Source: Chlorobiales bacterium
GTDB lineage: Bacteria > Bacteroidota > Chlorobiia > Chlorobiales > Chlorobiaceae
Length of the DNA stretch: 42,808 nt
Assembly (NCBI GenBank): GCA_026390855.1
Contig: JAPLFE010000026.1
Location: 1-42,808, forward strand
Reading direction: 5' to 3'
In this document: positions 27,050-37,529 of the stretch, piece by piece
How positions within the stretch are numbered: the stretch's first letter is position 1
Layout of the letters: each line of letters starts with the position of its first letter
Notes under the pieces: model-generated
What the model was told of the DNA's origin: nothing
Database searches by the model: none
What the model saw: only the letters and a program-made list of their open reading frames with translations
Translations under genes and position numbers: made by a program

Positions 27050-29620
27050 TTACTCAACAAGCAACTCTAATTCCGCTTTTTGAAGCTCATGAAAATTCAA
27101 GTAACGGTAGATGCTTGCTTCCTTTTCACCTGAAAGATACTGGGATAAAACCTCCATATATTCATCTTTGCTAGGCAGATGACCAAGAAGCGCGCATACC
27201 GCGGCGAGCTCTGCAGAACCAAGATATACCTGTGCACCAGTACCCATACGATTATCGAAATTCCTTGTACTGGTCGAAAAAACTACTGCATTATCAGCAA
27301 CCCTTGCCTGGTTCCCCATACACAGAGAACACCCGGGAGGCTCAATACGGGCACCGGATGCCCCGAATACGGAATAATAACCTTCTTCAGTAAGTTTTTT
27401 CATATCCATCTTCGTCGGAGGCACAATCCAGAGTTTAACCGGCACAGCTCCCTTATCCCTTAAAATTTCTCCAAGAGCCCGGAAATGTCCGATATTGGTC
27501 ATACAGCTTCCAACAAAAACCTCGTCAATAACTTTCGGTTTCTTTTCGTCGTGAAGCACTTCAGTAAGCTTCATGACATCATCAGGATCGTTAGGACAGG
27601 CAAGAATTGGCTCAGTGATCTTACTCATGTCAATTTCAATCACCTCGGCATACTCAGCATCGGCATCAGGTTCAAGAAGAGATGGTCTTGCAAGCCATGC
27701 CTGCATCTTTTTGATCCGACGTTTCAGGGTATCAGCGTCGCCGTAGCCTTCTTCAATCATTTGTTCGAGCAATTTAACGTTCGAGCTGAGATATTCGATT
27801 ACAGGCTCCTTATCGAGGCGAACAGTACATGCTGCGGCACTCCGCTCAGCCGAGGCATCACTGAGTTCAAACGCTTGCTCTACTTTCAGTTTCGGCAACC
27901 CCTCAATTTCCAGAATACGTCCTGCAAAAACATTCTTCTTCCCTTTCTTTTCAACAGTTAAAAGTCCCCGTTCAATCGCCACATAAGGAATAGCGTTGAC
28001 AAGATCACGTAACGTAATTCCTTTCTGCAGGGTACCTGTAAAACGTACTAGAACGGATTCGGGTACATTAAGTGGCATAGTTCCTGTAACTCCGGCAAAA
28101 GCCACGAGGCCCGACCCGGCCGGAAACGATATGCCGATCGGAAACCGGGTATGTGAGTCAGCACCAGTACCGAGCGTATCGGGAAGCACCATACGATTAA
28201 GCCAGGTGTGAATCACACCGTCTCCTGGCTTAAGCGAAACGCCACCTCTGCTCATAATAAAGTACGGCAGACTTCTATGCATCTTAATATCCGAAGGCTT
28301 CGGATATGCTGACGTATGACAAAAACTCTGCATCAGAAGATCTGCACTGAAACTCAACGCTGCAAATTCCTTAACCTCGTCACGAGTCATAGCTCCCGTT
28401 GTATCCTGTGAACCGACTGTCAGAGTTTCAGGTTCAACATACATACCTGGACGTACACCAGGTAAACCGCATGCCTTTCCGATCATTTTTTGTGCAAGGG
28501 TGTAACCTTTACCACTGTCTACCGGCTGATCAGGACGAATAAACAGTGCATCTTCACCAAGTCCGAGAGCCTTTCTGGCTTTTCTGGTTAACGTCCTGCC
28601 GATAATCAATGGAATGCGTCCTCCAGCACGAACCTCATCAGAAAGTGTGTTCGGCGAAAGCTCAAAACGCGCTATAGCTTCACCGTTCTTCTCTATTCTC
28701 CCCTCGAAAAGGTAGAGATCAATAACATCTCCCATTTCCATCGCCGTGACATCGGCCTGAATCGGCAATGCCCCTGAATCTTCTGCTGTATTAAAAAATA
28801 TAGGCGCTATAATGCTCCCAATCACCACTCCGCCAGTTCGTTTATTCGGTACAGCCGGAATATCATTACCAAGATGCCACTGAACAGAGTTTATGCCAGA
28901 CTTCCGACTTGAACCAGTACCCACAACATCGCCAACATAGGCAAGCGGATGGCCTTTTTCTTTCAATTTCGCAATAGTTCCGATCGGATCCGTCATTTTA
29001 GTTCCAAGCATACAAAGGGAATGCAAAGGAATATCACTACGGGTAAAGGCCTCACTGGCAGGAGAAAGATCATCGGTATTGGTTTCTCCAGGCACCTTAA
29101 AAACGGTAAGTGTCAATTTTTCAGGAAGAAGAGGTTTTGTCGTAAACCACTCAGCATCTGCCCAAGATTTAAGAACTTCCTCTGCATAACGGTTAGTCTT
29201 TGACAATCCCACAACCACGTCAAACATGTCATAAACTAGCAAAGTCTTTTTTAACACCACAGCAGCTTCACTGCATATAATCGAATCGTTATGACTCAAT
29301 GCGTCAACAAGCGGCTTGACATTATAACCGCCAAGCATGGTTCCTAAAATTCTGACTGCATCAATGTTATTAATGACACTACAAAAAATATCCCCTTTGA
29401 GAATACTATCCAGAAAAGCCGCTTTTTCAAAAGCAGCATCGTCAACACCAGGACTGATATGCTCACAAAATAACTCAAGCAAGTACTCCTTTTCCTGAAC
29501 GATATCCTGCCGTAACAGACCGATAAGCAAGCGTGCCTGTTCAGCAGTTAATGGTAACGGAGGAATAAAAAGCTTCGCCCGTTCTTCAGTATGCGCACGA
29601 TATTGTTGTACAAGACTCAT
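27050..29620 (-). CDS. acnB: Aconitate hydratase B
   Basis: An 856-residue AcnB-type aconitase: the N-terminal HEAT-like domain (about 1-160), then the swivel domain placed before the catalytic core, as in AcnB and unlike AcnA. The [4Fe-4S] cysteines are C706 ([13 protein letters not shown]), C764 and C767 ([12 protein letters not shown]). [10 protein letters not shown] and [13 protein letters not shown] are conserved active-site blocks. It interconverts citrate and isocitrate; in green sulfur bacteria this runs in the reductive TCA cycle for CO2 fixation. GGGAG precedes the ATG. It stands alone on the minus strand between the lipoprotein gene and queA. Confidence 0.96.
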   Translation of the reverse strand: MSLVQQYRAHTEERAKLFIPPLPLTAEQARLLIGLLRQDIVQEKEYLLELFCEHISPGVDDAAFEKAAFLDSILKGDIFCSVINNIDAVRILGTMLGGYNVKPLVDALSHNDSIICSEAAVVLKKTLLVYDMFDVVVGLSKTNRYAEEVLKSWADAEWFTTKPLLPEKLTLTVFKVPGETNTDDLSPASEAFTRSDIPLHSLCMLGTKMTDPIGTIAKLKEKGHPLAYVGDVVGTGSSRKSGINSVQWHLGNDIPAVPNKRTGGVVIGSIIAPIFFNTAEDSGALPIQADVTAMEMGDVIDLYLFEGRIEKNGEAIARFELSPNTLSDEVRAGGRIPLIIGRTLTRKARKALGLGEDALFIRPDQPVDSGKGYTLAQKMIGKACGLPGVRPGMYVEPETLTVGSQDTTGAMTRDEVKEFAALSFSADLLMQSFCHTSAYPKPSDIKMHRSLPYFIMSRGGVSLKPGDGVIHTWLNRMVLPDTLGTGADSHTRFPIGISFPAGSGLVAFAGVTGTMPLNVPESVLVRFTGTLQKGITLRDLVNAIPYVAIERGLLTVEKKGKKNVFAGRILEIEGLPKLKVEQAFELSDASAERSAAACTVRLDKEPVIEYLSSNVKLLEQMIEEGYGDADTLKRRIKKMQAWLARPSLLEPDADAEYAEVIEIDMSKITEPILACPNDPDDVMKLTEVLHDEKKPKVIDEVFVGSCMTNIGHFRALGEILRDKGAVPVKLWIVPPTKMDMKKLTEEGYYSVFGASGARIEPPGCSLCMGNQARVADNAVVFSTSTRNFDNRMGTGAQVYLGSAELAAVCALLGHLPSKDEYMEVLSQYLSGEKEASIYRYLNFHELQKAELELLVE

Positions 29621-29759
29621 AAAGACAATCTCCCAGTATTATTGATGTTTCAAACGAATATTGAAAAAAATGGCAGGCAAAACTTTACGGGATATTCCGC
29701 AACAAACAAACAAAATACCATGCAGGCATTGTAAAACCAAAATAGCCGACGCCCCCCAA

Positions 29760-29784
29760 CCTTAAAACGCCGAAGTTCTTAAGG
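29760..29784. repeat. Hairpin downstream of queA
   Basis: CCTTAAAAC-gccgaa-GTTcTTAAGG can fold into a nine-pair hairpin with one bulge in the gap between queA and acnB (both minus strand). No U run follows closely, so termination is uncertain. Confidence 0.3.
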
Positions 29785-29853
29785 CAGAAAACTTGGCTAT
29801 ACTTTTTTCTTTACGTGCCAGAGAGAAACAGGAAGATTCTAACAAAAAAAAAT

Positions 29854-30888
29854 CTATACAATCAGCATACTGTCCCCATAACTGAGAAAATTATACCCTT
29901 TGTCCAGAGCTTCTTTATAGGCATGACGCAGATTATCTGAACCAGAAAGTGCCGCAGTAAGCATCAGCACCGTTGATCGTGGAGCATGAAAGTTGGTAAG
30001 AAGACCATCAATGATACGAAACTTATACCCTGGATAAATAAAAATATCAGCTTCGCCAGTAAGCGGTTCATTTCCTGTATCGCCGCAAAAGGTTAAAATA
30101 CGCGCACTGGCATGTTCGAGTGCTCTGGTAACGGTAGTTCCAACAGCAATAACTCTCCCTCCTGAAGTTTTTACCCGACAAATCTTTTCAACTGTCTGCC
30201 GTGGAATCAAATAAAACTCGCGGTGCATGACATGCTCCTCAAAAGCTTCCACCCTGATAGGAAGAAAAGTACCAAGGCCAACATGAAGAGCCAGATTTAC
30301 AACGTCCACCCCCTTACGGCGCAGCTTTTCAAATAACTCCTGCGTCATATTCAGTGAGGCTGTAGGAGCCGCGACAGAACCCGGAAGTTCTGCAAAAACA
30401 GTCTGATAGCGTTCCCGATCAATTTCTTCAGCATCACGTTTGAGATATGGAGGAATAGGCACACCCCCAAAATGCTCGAAAAGATCACTTAACGCACCCC
30501 CGTCACAAACTGAAATGCGCGCAATTCCCTGATCAACAATTTCTTCAACACGCAATGCATGAAGATGAGCTACAAGCATGTCTCCTTTTTTCAGTTTCCC
30601 ACGGTATAGAACCATATTTTGCTCATCTTGATGCTTTTCCAGAAGCATCAACTCTACTCTTCCTCCAGTTTGTTTCGTGGCAAACAACCTTGCTCGAACA
30701 ACTCGAGTGTTATTAAGCACAAGAAGATCCCCGTCCCTCAAAAAAGCATCCAAACCAGCATATTTCTCATGCTCTATAGCGCCTGAACAACTGTCAAGTA
30801 CTAAAAGACGGGTCGAACCACGCTCCAAAGGAGGATATTTAGCTATCTTTTCTTCAGGCAGTTCGTAATCAAAATCAGCAACTTTCAT
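29854..30888 (-). CDS. queA: S-adenosylmethionine:tRNA ribosyltransferase-isomerase QueA
   Basis: A 344-residue protein beginning [19 protein letters not shown], the standard QueA start, with [12 protein letters not shown] near 58-69, [42 protein letters not shown] and [17 protein letters not shown]. It transfers the ribose of S-adenosylmethionine to the 7-aminomethyl-7-deazaguanine at the wobble position of tRNAs for Asp, Asn, His and Tyr, forming epoxyqueuosine. It overlaps the hisD stop by four bases (ATGA) and is therefore translationally coupled to it. Confidence 0.96.
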   Translation of the reverse strand: MKVADFDYELPEEKIAKYPPLERGSTRLLVLDSCSGAIEHEKYAGLDAFLRDGDLLVLNNTRVVRARLFATKQTGGRVELMLLEKHQDEQNMVLYRGKLKKGDMLVAHLHALRVEEIVDQGIARISVCDGGALSDLFEHFGGVPIPPYLKRDAEEIDRERYQTVFAELPGSVAAPTASLNMTQELFEKLRRKGVDVVNLALHVGLGTFLPIRVEAFEEHVMHREFYLIPRQTVEKICRVKTSGGRVIAVGTTVTRALEHASARILTFCGDTGNEPLTGEADIFIYPGYKFRIIDGLLTNFHAPRSTVLMLTAALSGSDNLRHAYKEALDKGYNFLSYGDSMLIV

Positions 30889-32171
30889 AGCACTCGCAAT
30901 CTAGCCCGCACAGCTTCCGCATGCGCTTGAAGCCCTTCATAATCAGCAAAAGCAGCAATTTTTTCTCCACTCTCGTGCAACTGCTTTTTTGAATAGGAAA
31001 TAATCGAAGTATGCTTTATAAAGTCACGAACCGAAAGAGGCGAAAAAAATCTTGCTGTCCCGTTAGTTGGCAAAGTATGATTTGGCCCGGCAAAATAATC
31101 CCCAACCGTTTCACAGGAATAACTCCCCATAAAAATAGCACCAGCATGGTGAATTCCCGGAAGAATATCCCAAGGATTTTCAACATGCAGTTCCAGATGC
31201 TCAGGAGCTATCATGTCCGATACCTCGCAAGCCTCTTCAAGCGTCCCAACAAGTACAATAGCTCCGTTATGCTGCAAAGAAGAAGCAATGATCTCTCGGC
31301 GAAGCATTGCTGGAAGACGTGCTTCAGCGCACTCCCTTACAGCCAACGCCAAATGCTCAGAGGTCGTAATCAGCACAGCCGATGCATCGGGATCGTGTTC
31401 AGCCTGGGCAAACATGTCAAGCACGATAAATTCTGGATTGGCTGACTCATCAGCGATGATAACCACCTCAGAAGGTCCGGCTATACTATCAATGGAAACA
31501 TGACCAAACACCTGTTTTTTTGCCAATGCTACGTATTTGTTACCCGGACCAGTAATAATATCCACTTTAGGCAGAGTTTCAGTCCCGTAGGCAAAAGCCG
31601 CTATCGCCTGAGCACCTCCAATCTTGTATACAGAATCAATACCAGCCACCATAGCGGCAGCAAGAATATTGGGATGTACAACTCCCGCTGCATCACAAGG
31701 GGTGGTCATAAAAATATCCTTTACCCCGGCAACTATTGCAGGAGCAGCGTTCATAAGAAGCGAAGACGGATATGATGCCTTTCCTCCAGGCACATAGAGC
31801 AAAGCTTTTTCCATGGGAGTTACCCGCTGACCGAGAATCACACCCCCATCAGCTTCATAAAAAAAACTCTTCTCTACTTCATGCTGATGAAAAAGAGTAA
31901 TATTGCGGTACGCCTCCTCAAGCACTTCAAGAAATCCCCGATCTGCATGTTCATATGCCTCCTGTATTTCGGAGGAAGAAACCAGCATATCCGTCAACCG
32001 GACACCTTGGAACTGCTCAGTATAATCCAGCACGGCACTGTTGCCATTCTTGCGCACACTCTGCAGGATCTCATCAACAGTAGACTGAACAGATGCATCA
32101 AAAGTCACACTTCGGTTCAATTGCTCTTTTAAGGCTGAACGTTCTTCAGCAAAACGGTAAAGGGGCAGCAC
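30885..32171 (-). CDS. hisD: Histidinol dehydrogenase HisD
   Basis: A 428-residue zinc enzyme that oxidises L-histidinol to histidine in two NAD+-dependent steps, the last of the pathway. Recognisable: [44 protein letters not shown]-type segment, [55 protein letters not shown] with zinc and catalytic ligands, and [18 protein letters not shown]. It starts at GTG. No other his gene is present; pairing with queA by a four-base overlap is a genome-organisation fact and not a pathway link. Confidence 0.96.
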   Translation of the reverse strand: MLPLYRFAEERSALKEQLNRSVTFDASVQSTVDEILQSVRKNGNSAVLDYTEQFQGVRLTDMLVSSSEIQEAYEHADRGFLEVLEEAYRNITLFHQHEVEKSFFYEADGGVILGQRVTPMEKALLYVPGGKASYPSSLLMNAAPAIVAGVKDIFMTTPCDAAGVVHPNILAAAMVAGIDSVYKIGGAQAIAAFAYGTETLPKVDIITGPGNKYVALAKKQVFGHVSIDSIAGPSEVVIIADESANPEFIVLDMFAQAEHDPDASAVLITTSEHLALAVRECAEARLPAMLRREIIASSLQHNGAIVLVGTLEEACEVSDMIAPEHLELHVENPWDILPGIHHAGAIFMGSYSCETVGDYFAGPNHTLPTNGTARFFSPLSVRDFIKHTSIISYSKKQLHESGEKIAAFADYEGLQAHAEAVRARLRVL

Positions 32172-32425
32172 TTCTTACAGGTTTTTAGTTATCTGACTTC
32201 AAAAAATCACTAATACAATGTACTCAATAGCTGTATTTATCGAAACCCCCGACACAGAACAGAAAACGGATGAAACACGCTTAAAAAAAGAAGCCTCAAC
32301 CGCACACTTTTCATTTGAAAAAAAAGTTCCTTTAACTAACTTTAAAGTTCAGTTGAAACCTTGGAATATAGCCTGAATCAGCTCCTTTCCAAGCCACTAT
32401 GATGCACACTTCGAACCATGTTAAC

Positions 32426-33454
32426 ATGAGCTTTTTCAGTAATCTGTTCAGAGATATTGCCATTGATCTCGGAACAGCCAACACGTTGATTTTTATCCGG
32501 GGCCAAGGCGTAGTTTTAAATGAACCCTCAATTGTCGCACGCGAACGCAATACAGGAAAAATTGTAGCAATAGGGCACGAAGCCCTTCTCATGCATGAAA
32601 AAACTCATCCCGGTATTATCACTATTCGGCCACTCGCAAGTGGCGTAATCGCAGACTATGAAGCAACGGAAGAATTGATAAAAGGACTGATCAATAAAAC
32701 TAAAACTCAATTCTCATTCGGCATCCGTCGGATGGTTATCGGAATTCCTTCGGGCATCACAGAAGTGGAAAAACGCGCTGTTCGAGACTCTGCCGAACAT
32801 GTAGGTGCCAGAGAGGTTTATCTGGTAACTGAACCAATGGCTGCGGCAATAGGCATCGGACTTGACGTCAAAGAACCAATGGGCAATATGATTGTCGATA
32901 TCGGTGGGGGCACAACTGAAATTGCCGTTATTTCACTTGGCGGCATTGCATCCGGTGAATCATTGCGAGTTGCTGGAACCGATATCACTAATGCAATTAT
33001 GCGCCACTTCCGCAAGGCATACAACTTGGCCATCGGTGAACGCACAGCAGAAGATGTCAAAATAAAAATTGCTTCTGCCTACAAGCTCGAAAAGGAATTG
33101 ACAATGATGGTCAGAGGAAGAAACCTTGTCACCGCACTGCCAGAAGAGAGGGAAATCAACTCCGCCACCATCAGGGAAGCTATTGCCACCCCGATCAGCC
33201 AGATCATCACTTCGATTAAAAAAAGTCTTGAAGTAACCAAACCCGAACTATCAGCCGATATTCTCGACCGTGGCCTGTTTCTTGCTGGAGGTGGAGCACT
33301 CATAAAAGGATTGGACAAAAAAATCAGCGAAGAAACAAGACTTGCCGTGCATATCAGCGATGATCCACTGACTGCTGTAGCAAGAGGAACGGGAGAAGTT
33401 CTCGAAAACCTCGAAAAATACCGTACTGTGCTTCTTTCGACCAAACGCTACTAA
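32426..33454 (+). CDS. mreB: Rod shape-determining actin MreB
   Basis: From ATG 32426, 342 residues; this start gives MSFFSNLFRDIAIDLGTANTLIF, the usual MreB amphipathic N-terminus, whereas the upstream ATGs (32399, 32402) add nine atypical residues. Actin-fold motifs: phosphate 1 IDLGTANTLIF, connect-1 and phosphate 2 MIVDIGGGTTEIAVISLGG, adenosine LAGGGALIKGLD. It polymerises on the inner membrane and directs cell-wall synthesis with MreC, MreD and PBP2, which are encoded about 19 kb upstream. It stands alone and converges on bshA with an 18-base gap. Confidence 0.95.
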   Translation: MSFFSNLFRDIAIDLGTANTLIFIRGQGVVLNEPSIVARERNTGKIVAIGHEALLMHEKTHPGIITIRPLASGVIADYEATEELIKGLINKTKTQFSFGIRRMVIGIPSGITEVEKRAVRDSAEHVGAREVYLVTEPMAAAIGIGLDVKEPMGNMIVDIGGGTTEIAVISLGGIASGESLRVAGTDITNAIMRHFRKAYNLAIGERTAEDVKIKIASAYKLEKELTMMVRGRNLVTALPEEREINSATIREAIATPISQIITSIKKSLEVTKPELSADILDRGLFLAGGGALIKGLDKKISEETRLAVHISDDPLTAVARGTGEVLENLEKYRTVLLSTKRY

Positions 33455-33472
33455 AAAAAGAATCGAATACCG

Positions 33473-34609
33473 TTATTCCTCATCCAGAAGCCCTTTATAA
33501 TACGCCTCATACTGTTCAACAAGCGAAGCAGTCTCGTACTTCTTCGCTTGGAGGACACAAGCTTTAGAACACTCAATCCAGTGTTCTCGGTCTGAAAGAA
33601 GGAGAAGCGCTTTCTCAGTCATACCTTCAATATCTCCAGGAGCAAGAAGATAACCATGAGTTCCTGGAACAATAAATTCCGGAAACCCTCCTGCCATAGT
33701 GGCCACAACCGGCACACCACATGCCATGGCCTCAAGCGCTGCAAGACCGAATGATTCCACATTACTCGGCATCAGCATAATATCAGAAATAGAAAGCAAA
33801 GGAACTATGTCGTCTAGCTTACCAAGAAACCGAACTCGGTCAATAATGCCAAGCTCACGTACCAAAATTTCTGCTTCGCTCCGCTCAGGACCATCACCGA
33901 CAAGAAGCAGTGTTACATCAATACGTTGGCTTAAGCCAAAAAAAATCCGGATAATATCACCAATACATTTAACCGGCCTGAAATTGGAGATATGAATAAC
34001 TATTTTCTCGTCCTTGATTCCAAGCTGCTCGCGAATTTCCTGTTTTGGAGAGCGAACAAAAAGCGAGGTATCAACAAAATTTGAAATCACCGTAATTTGC
34101 TTTATCGGGTTGAACATCCTGACGGTTTCATCCTTCAGGTACTCGGAAACAGATGTCACCCCATCAGACTTATTGATGGCCAACCGCACAACATCCTGCA
34201 TTCCCCGGTCAGCACCAACAACAGTTATATCAGTGCCATGCAGCGTAGTTGCCAGCTTGAAACACTTTAAATCAGAACACTTATCCTCAAGCATCTGGCG
34301 GGCAAGCATGGCACTCAATGCATGAGGAATAGCGTAATGAGCATGAACCACATCCAACTTTTCGTAAAAAGCGACCTCAGCTATTTTCGATGCAAGAACA
34401 AGAGAATAAAAAGAACACTCAAATAGAGGGTAATGTTTTAATTCCACCTCATGATAAAAAATATTCCTTGAAAAGGTACCAAGTCTGAACGGTACCGACT
34501 GGCTGAAAAAATGAACAGCATGACCTTTAGCCGCAAGTGCCTTGCCAAGTTCCGTAGCAATGGCACCACTACCACCATAGGTAGGATGACAGATAATACC
34601 AATTTTCAT
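33473..34609 (-). CDS. bshA: N-acetyl-alpha-D-glucosaminyl L-malate synthase BshA
   Basis: From ATG 34609, 378 residues. A GT-B glycosyltransferase of family 4: MKIGIICHPTYGGSGAIATELGKALA, then HAHYAIPHALSA, TTLHGTDITVVGAD, SVSEYLKDET, SNFRPVKC and the EX7E motif ESFGLAALEAM. These match BshA, which joins UDP-GlcNAc and L-malate to begin bacillithiol synthesis. Green sulfur bacteria are known to make an N-methylated bacillithiol, so the context fits. A longer frame to 34780 has a non-homologous N-terminus and would nearly run into metK, so it is not used. No bshB or bshC adjoins it. Confidence 0.85.
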   Translation of the reverse strand: MKIGIICHPTYGGSGAIATELGKALAAKGHAVHFFSQSVPFRLGTFSRNIFYHEVELKHYPLFECSFYSLVLASKIAEVAFYEKLDVVHAHYAIPHALSAMLARQMLEDKCSDLKCFKLATTLHGTDITVVGADRGMQDVVRLAINKSDGVTSVSEYLKDETVRMFNPIKQITVISNFVDTSLFVRSPKQEIREQLGIKDEKIVIHISNFRPVKCIGDIIRIFFGLSQRIDVTLLLVGDGPERSEAEILVRELGIIDRVRFLGKLDDIVPLLSISDIMLMPSNVESFGLAALEAMACGVPVVATMAGGFPEFIVPGTHGYLLAPGDIEGMTEKALLLLSDREHWIECSKACVLQAKKYETASLVEQYEAYYKGLLDEE

Positions 34610-34783
34610 TATAACAGTAGATTGTGAATGTAAGTGGATAATATATACCAATAAACGCATGTAATCGTTGCCTTTGCGCCTGAAGAAGAAAGCGAAATTT
34701 GTAGAGTCTTCTTCATGTCGGTAAATTTCACTAATAACGTTACATCTGCTTAGTTCCTGAATCATCAAGAAGCGGAGCATTTT

Positions 34784-35998
34784 ATGGACATTACAAGGAA
34801 CATCGTTGTCGATGAAGCTGGCACAATTCCTGCTGATATGCAGCTCATCGAATTAATTGAACGTAAAGGAACTGGACACCCTGATACCATCTGCGACTCA
34901 ATTATGGAGGCGATCTGTATAAGCCTCTGCCGGGAATACCTTGCACTAACTGGTCACATTCTCCATCACAATATCGATAAAGGACTGCTGGTTGCCGGAA
35001 AAACCATCGTGAAACCTGGTGGAGGCACTGTGCTCGAACCACTGAAAATCATTTTCGGCGACAGGGCAACCGACAAGTACAATGGAATTAAGATCCCCGT
35101 AGGTGAAATTGCTGAAGCAGCAGCGAAAACCTGGTTAAAAGACAACTTGCGTTTTGTTAATCCTGAAGCTCATGTACTCTTTCAAAATGAAATTAAATCG
35201 GGCTCGGTAGAGCTTACTGATCTGTTTGCTCGAAGTAATATCGGTGCAAACGATACCTCTGTCGGGGTTGGCTATGCACCTCTAAGCTCTGCGGAGTCCC
35301 TTGTACTCGATACTGAACGGTTTATGAACTCCTGCGAATTCAAGCAGACGTTTCCTGAAACCGGGGAGGATATAAAAATTATGGGATACAGAAACCGCAA
35401 AACTCTGACTCTAACAATTGCTGTAGCATTTATTGATCGCTACATCCTGAATACGTCAATGTATTTCGAGCGTAAAAACGCAATAATTGAAGCACTGCAA
35501 ATATTTATTAGCACCAAAACACATCATTTCGAAAATATAATAATTGACGTTAATACACTGGACGACCCCTCACGCGGCGAAAATGGAATATACCTGACTG
35601 TCCTCGGTACATCTGCGGAAGGGGCCGATGGAGGAGAAGTCGGACGGGGCAACAGAGTAAATGGCCTTATTTCATTCGGAAGACCACTGAGTCTGGAAGC
35701 TGCGGCTGGAAAAAACCCAGTCAACCATGTCGGCAAAATTTACAATATTCTTGCACGAGAAATCGCTTCCCGCCTCTATCGAGAAGTAAATGGTATAAAT
35801 GAAGTGTCCGTGTTCCTCTGTAGTCAGATCGGCAAACCTCTCGACCAGCCTCTTATAGCATCAGCACGGATTATTCCAGACCATAATGTATCTCTTGAAA
35901 ATATCCGGGAACCTGTCACCAAGATTATTGATGCAGAACTTGCTGACATATATCACTTCACAGGCCGCCTCGCACAAGGAGAATTTACCGTATGCTGA
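34784..35998 (+). CDS. Archaeal-type S-adenosylmethionine synthetase
   Basis: A 404-residue protein of the archaeal MAT family (PF01941/COG1812), which has only weak similarity to bacterial MetK. The diagnostic blocks are all here: ERKGTGHPDTICDSIMEAI, CREYLALTGHILHHNIDKG, LGTSAEGADGGEVGRGNRVNG and RPLSLEAAAGKNPVNHVGKIYN. It makes S-adenosylmethionine from methionine and ATP. GGAG lies six bases before the ATG, clearly setting the start. No S-adenosylmethionine riboswitch was seen in the 174-base gap to bshA, from which it diverges. The S-adenosylmethionine would feed QueA and the many methylations of chlorophyll and cobalamin synthesis. Such genes are rare in Bacteria and usually point to transfer from Archaea. 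Confidence 0.9.
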   Translation: MDITRNIVVDEAGTIPADMQLIELIERKGTGHPDTICDSIMEAICISLCREYLALTGHILHHNIDKGLLVAGKTIVKPGGGTVLEPLKIIFGDRATDKYNGIKIPVGEIAEAAAKTWLKDNLRFVNPEAHVLFQNEIKSGSVELTDLFARSNIGANDTSVGVGYAPLSSAESLVLDTERFMNSCEFKQTFPETGEDIKIMGYRNRKTLTLTIAVAFIDRYILNTSMYFERKNAIIEALQIFISTKTHHFENIIIDVNTLDDPSRGENGIYLTVLGTSAEGADGGEVGRGNRVNGLISFGRPLSLEAAAGKNPVNHVGKIYNILAREIASRLYREVNGINEVSVFLCSQIGKPLDQPLIASARIIPDHNVSLENIREPVTKIIDAELADIYHFTGRLAQGEFTVC

Positions 35999-36135
35999 TT
36001 TTTTAACCGCAGTTCATGGCATCATTATGAATCAATGAGATTACATGCTATTATGATCCGGGAATTAGACCAGATAGACCCTTAACAAGTCTGCCAGAAT
36101 TCATTCAACAACAATTCTTGACGCATAAAAAATAG

Positions 36136-37515
36136 ATGGAAAAAAGCCTTAAAAAACAACAGGTTGCCTTAAGCTCAGTAGCTGCAAGCCTCCTGCTTAC
36201 CGCATTGAAACTTGTCGTCGGCATCATAACAGGCAGTATCGGTATTATTTCAGAAGCAGCACATTCAGCCCTGGACTTCGGTGCTGCCGCCTTGACCTTT
36301 TTTGCAGTCAGAATGAGCGATAAACCGGCTGACAGCAAACACCACTACGGCCACGCCAAGGTAGAAAGTGTATCAGCACTCATCGAAACAGGTCTTCTTC
36401 TGGTCACAAGCGCAGGAATAATTTATGCCGCTATTGAACGACTAATTGGCGGAAAAGCTGAAATAGAGATCACTTGGTATGCTTTTGCTATTATGCTCAT
36501 ATCCATTGTCGTGGATTTTTCCCGGTCGAGAGCTCTGAAAAAAGTTGCAAAGGAAACCAACAGCCAAGCGCTTGAGGCCGACGCCTTACACTTCAGTTCT
36601 GATATTCTCAGTTCAGCCGTCGTCCTCATCGGCCTGATTTTCGTATATCTGGGTGTAAGTTGGGCTGATGCAGTTGCCGGTATTGCTGTCGCCATTTTAG
36701 TTGCGTTTGCCGCATTCAATCTCGGTAAAAAAACAATCGATATTTTAATTGATGCTGCACCAGAAGGTCTCTCTGAGCGAATTGAAGAAATAACCATGAC
36801 AGTCGGCGGAGTAATTTCCATTGACAGGATAAGAGTGAAACCCACTGGTCCACAGGTGTTTATTGAAATGGTAGTCTGTGTAAACAGAACCCTCTCCGTT
36901 GAAAAAGTTCAGAAAATCTGCGCGGATATAGAGCAAAAATTGAGCGAAGAGTTTCCAGTGGCCGATATCACAATCAACACACGACCTATCGCGCTCAACA
37001 ATGAAACTATAGCTGAACGTGTACACGTTATTGGACTAAACCATAACCTTCATGCTCATAACATTTCAACCAACCTCACAGAACAAAAAAAGAACATCAC
37101 ATTTGATGTCGAAATCGACCAGCAACTGACCATAAAGCAAGCGCACGATACAGTTACAGCACTTGAAAATGAACTTCGCAGTGAGTTTGACGGAGAACTC
37201 GACATCTGTATTCATATTGATCCCCTCCGTAACGAAGAACGCAGCACCAGCTCACTTGCTCCTGAAGAAGAATTAGTATCGCGCAGCATCATTATCTCAG
37301 TCGCACAAAACATTGAGAACATTCAAAACGTCCACGACATCCAGATCAGGAAAAACGACAATCAAAAACTCTTCATTACCCTCCACTGCTCATTCAACGA
37401 CGACGTGATTCTTGAAGAGGTACACTCACTCACGAGCCAGCTTGAAGGAGCTATTTACCAATCATTGCCCCATGCCTACCGGGTCATCATCCACGCCGAA
37501 CCACTCTTGGCATAA
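36136..37515 (+). CDS. CDF cation efflux protein with extended C-terminus
   Basis: A 459-residue cation diffusion facilitator. The membrane part (about 10-205) has six predicted helices with metal-site motifs S-EAAHSALDF (helix 2) and ADALHFSSDI (helix 5), the HxxxD type of Zn/Co/Fe exporters. The cytoplasmic part is about 250 residues, far longer than the single domain of YiiP-type proteins, and seems to contain three repeats of the beta-alpha-beta ZT-dimer fold (about 208-285, 293-365 and 384-457), each ending in an 'I.I.I.P'-like strand (ITINTRPI, ICIHIDPL, VIIHAEPL). Substrate metal unknown. The HAD gene follows 14 bases later. Confidence 0.88.
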   Translation: MEKSLKKQQVALSSVAASLLLTALKLVVGIITGSIGIISEAAHSALDFGAAALTFFAVRMSDKPADSKHHYGHAKVESVSALIETGLLLVTSAGIIYAAIERLIGGKAEIEITWYAFAIMLISIVVDFSRSRALKKVAKETNSQALEADALHFSSDILSSAVVLIGLIFVYLGVSWADAVAGIAVAILVAFAAFNLGKKTIDILIDAAPEGLSERIEEITMTVGGVISIDRIRVKPTGPQVFIEMVVCVNRTLSVEKVQKICADIEQKLSEEFPVADITINTRPIALNNETIAERVHVIGLNHNLHAHNISTNLTEQKKNITFDVEIDQQLTIKQAHDTVTALENELRSEFDGELDICIHIDPLRNEERSTSSLAPEEELVSRSIIISVAQNIENIQNVHDIQIRKNDNQKLFITLHCSFNDDVILEEVHSLTSQLEGAIYQSLPHAYRVIIHAEPLLA

Positions 37516-37529
37516 CAACTAAAAAGGTC

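Noticed and set aside
34610-34780. N-terminal extension of bshA to 34780
   Set aside because: The extra 57 residues do not resemble glycosyltransferases, and the GT-B fold begins at MKIGIICHP from 34609.
34610-34783. S-adenosylmethionine riboswitch before the synthetase gene
   Set aside because: No conserved SAM-I or SAM-II core and no terminator found in the 174-base gap.
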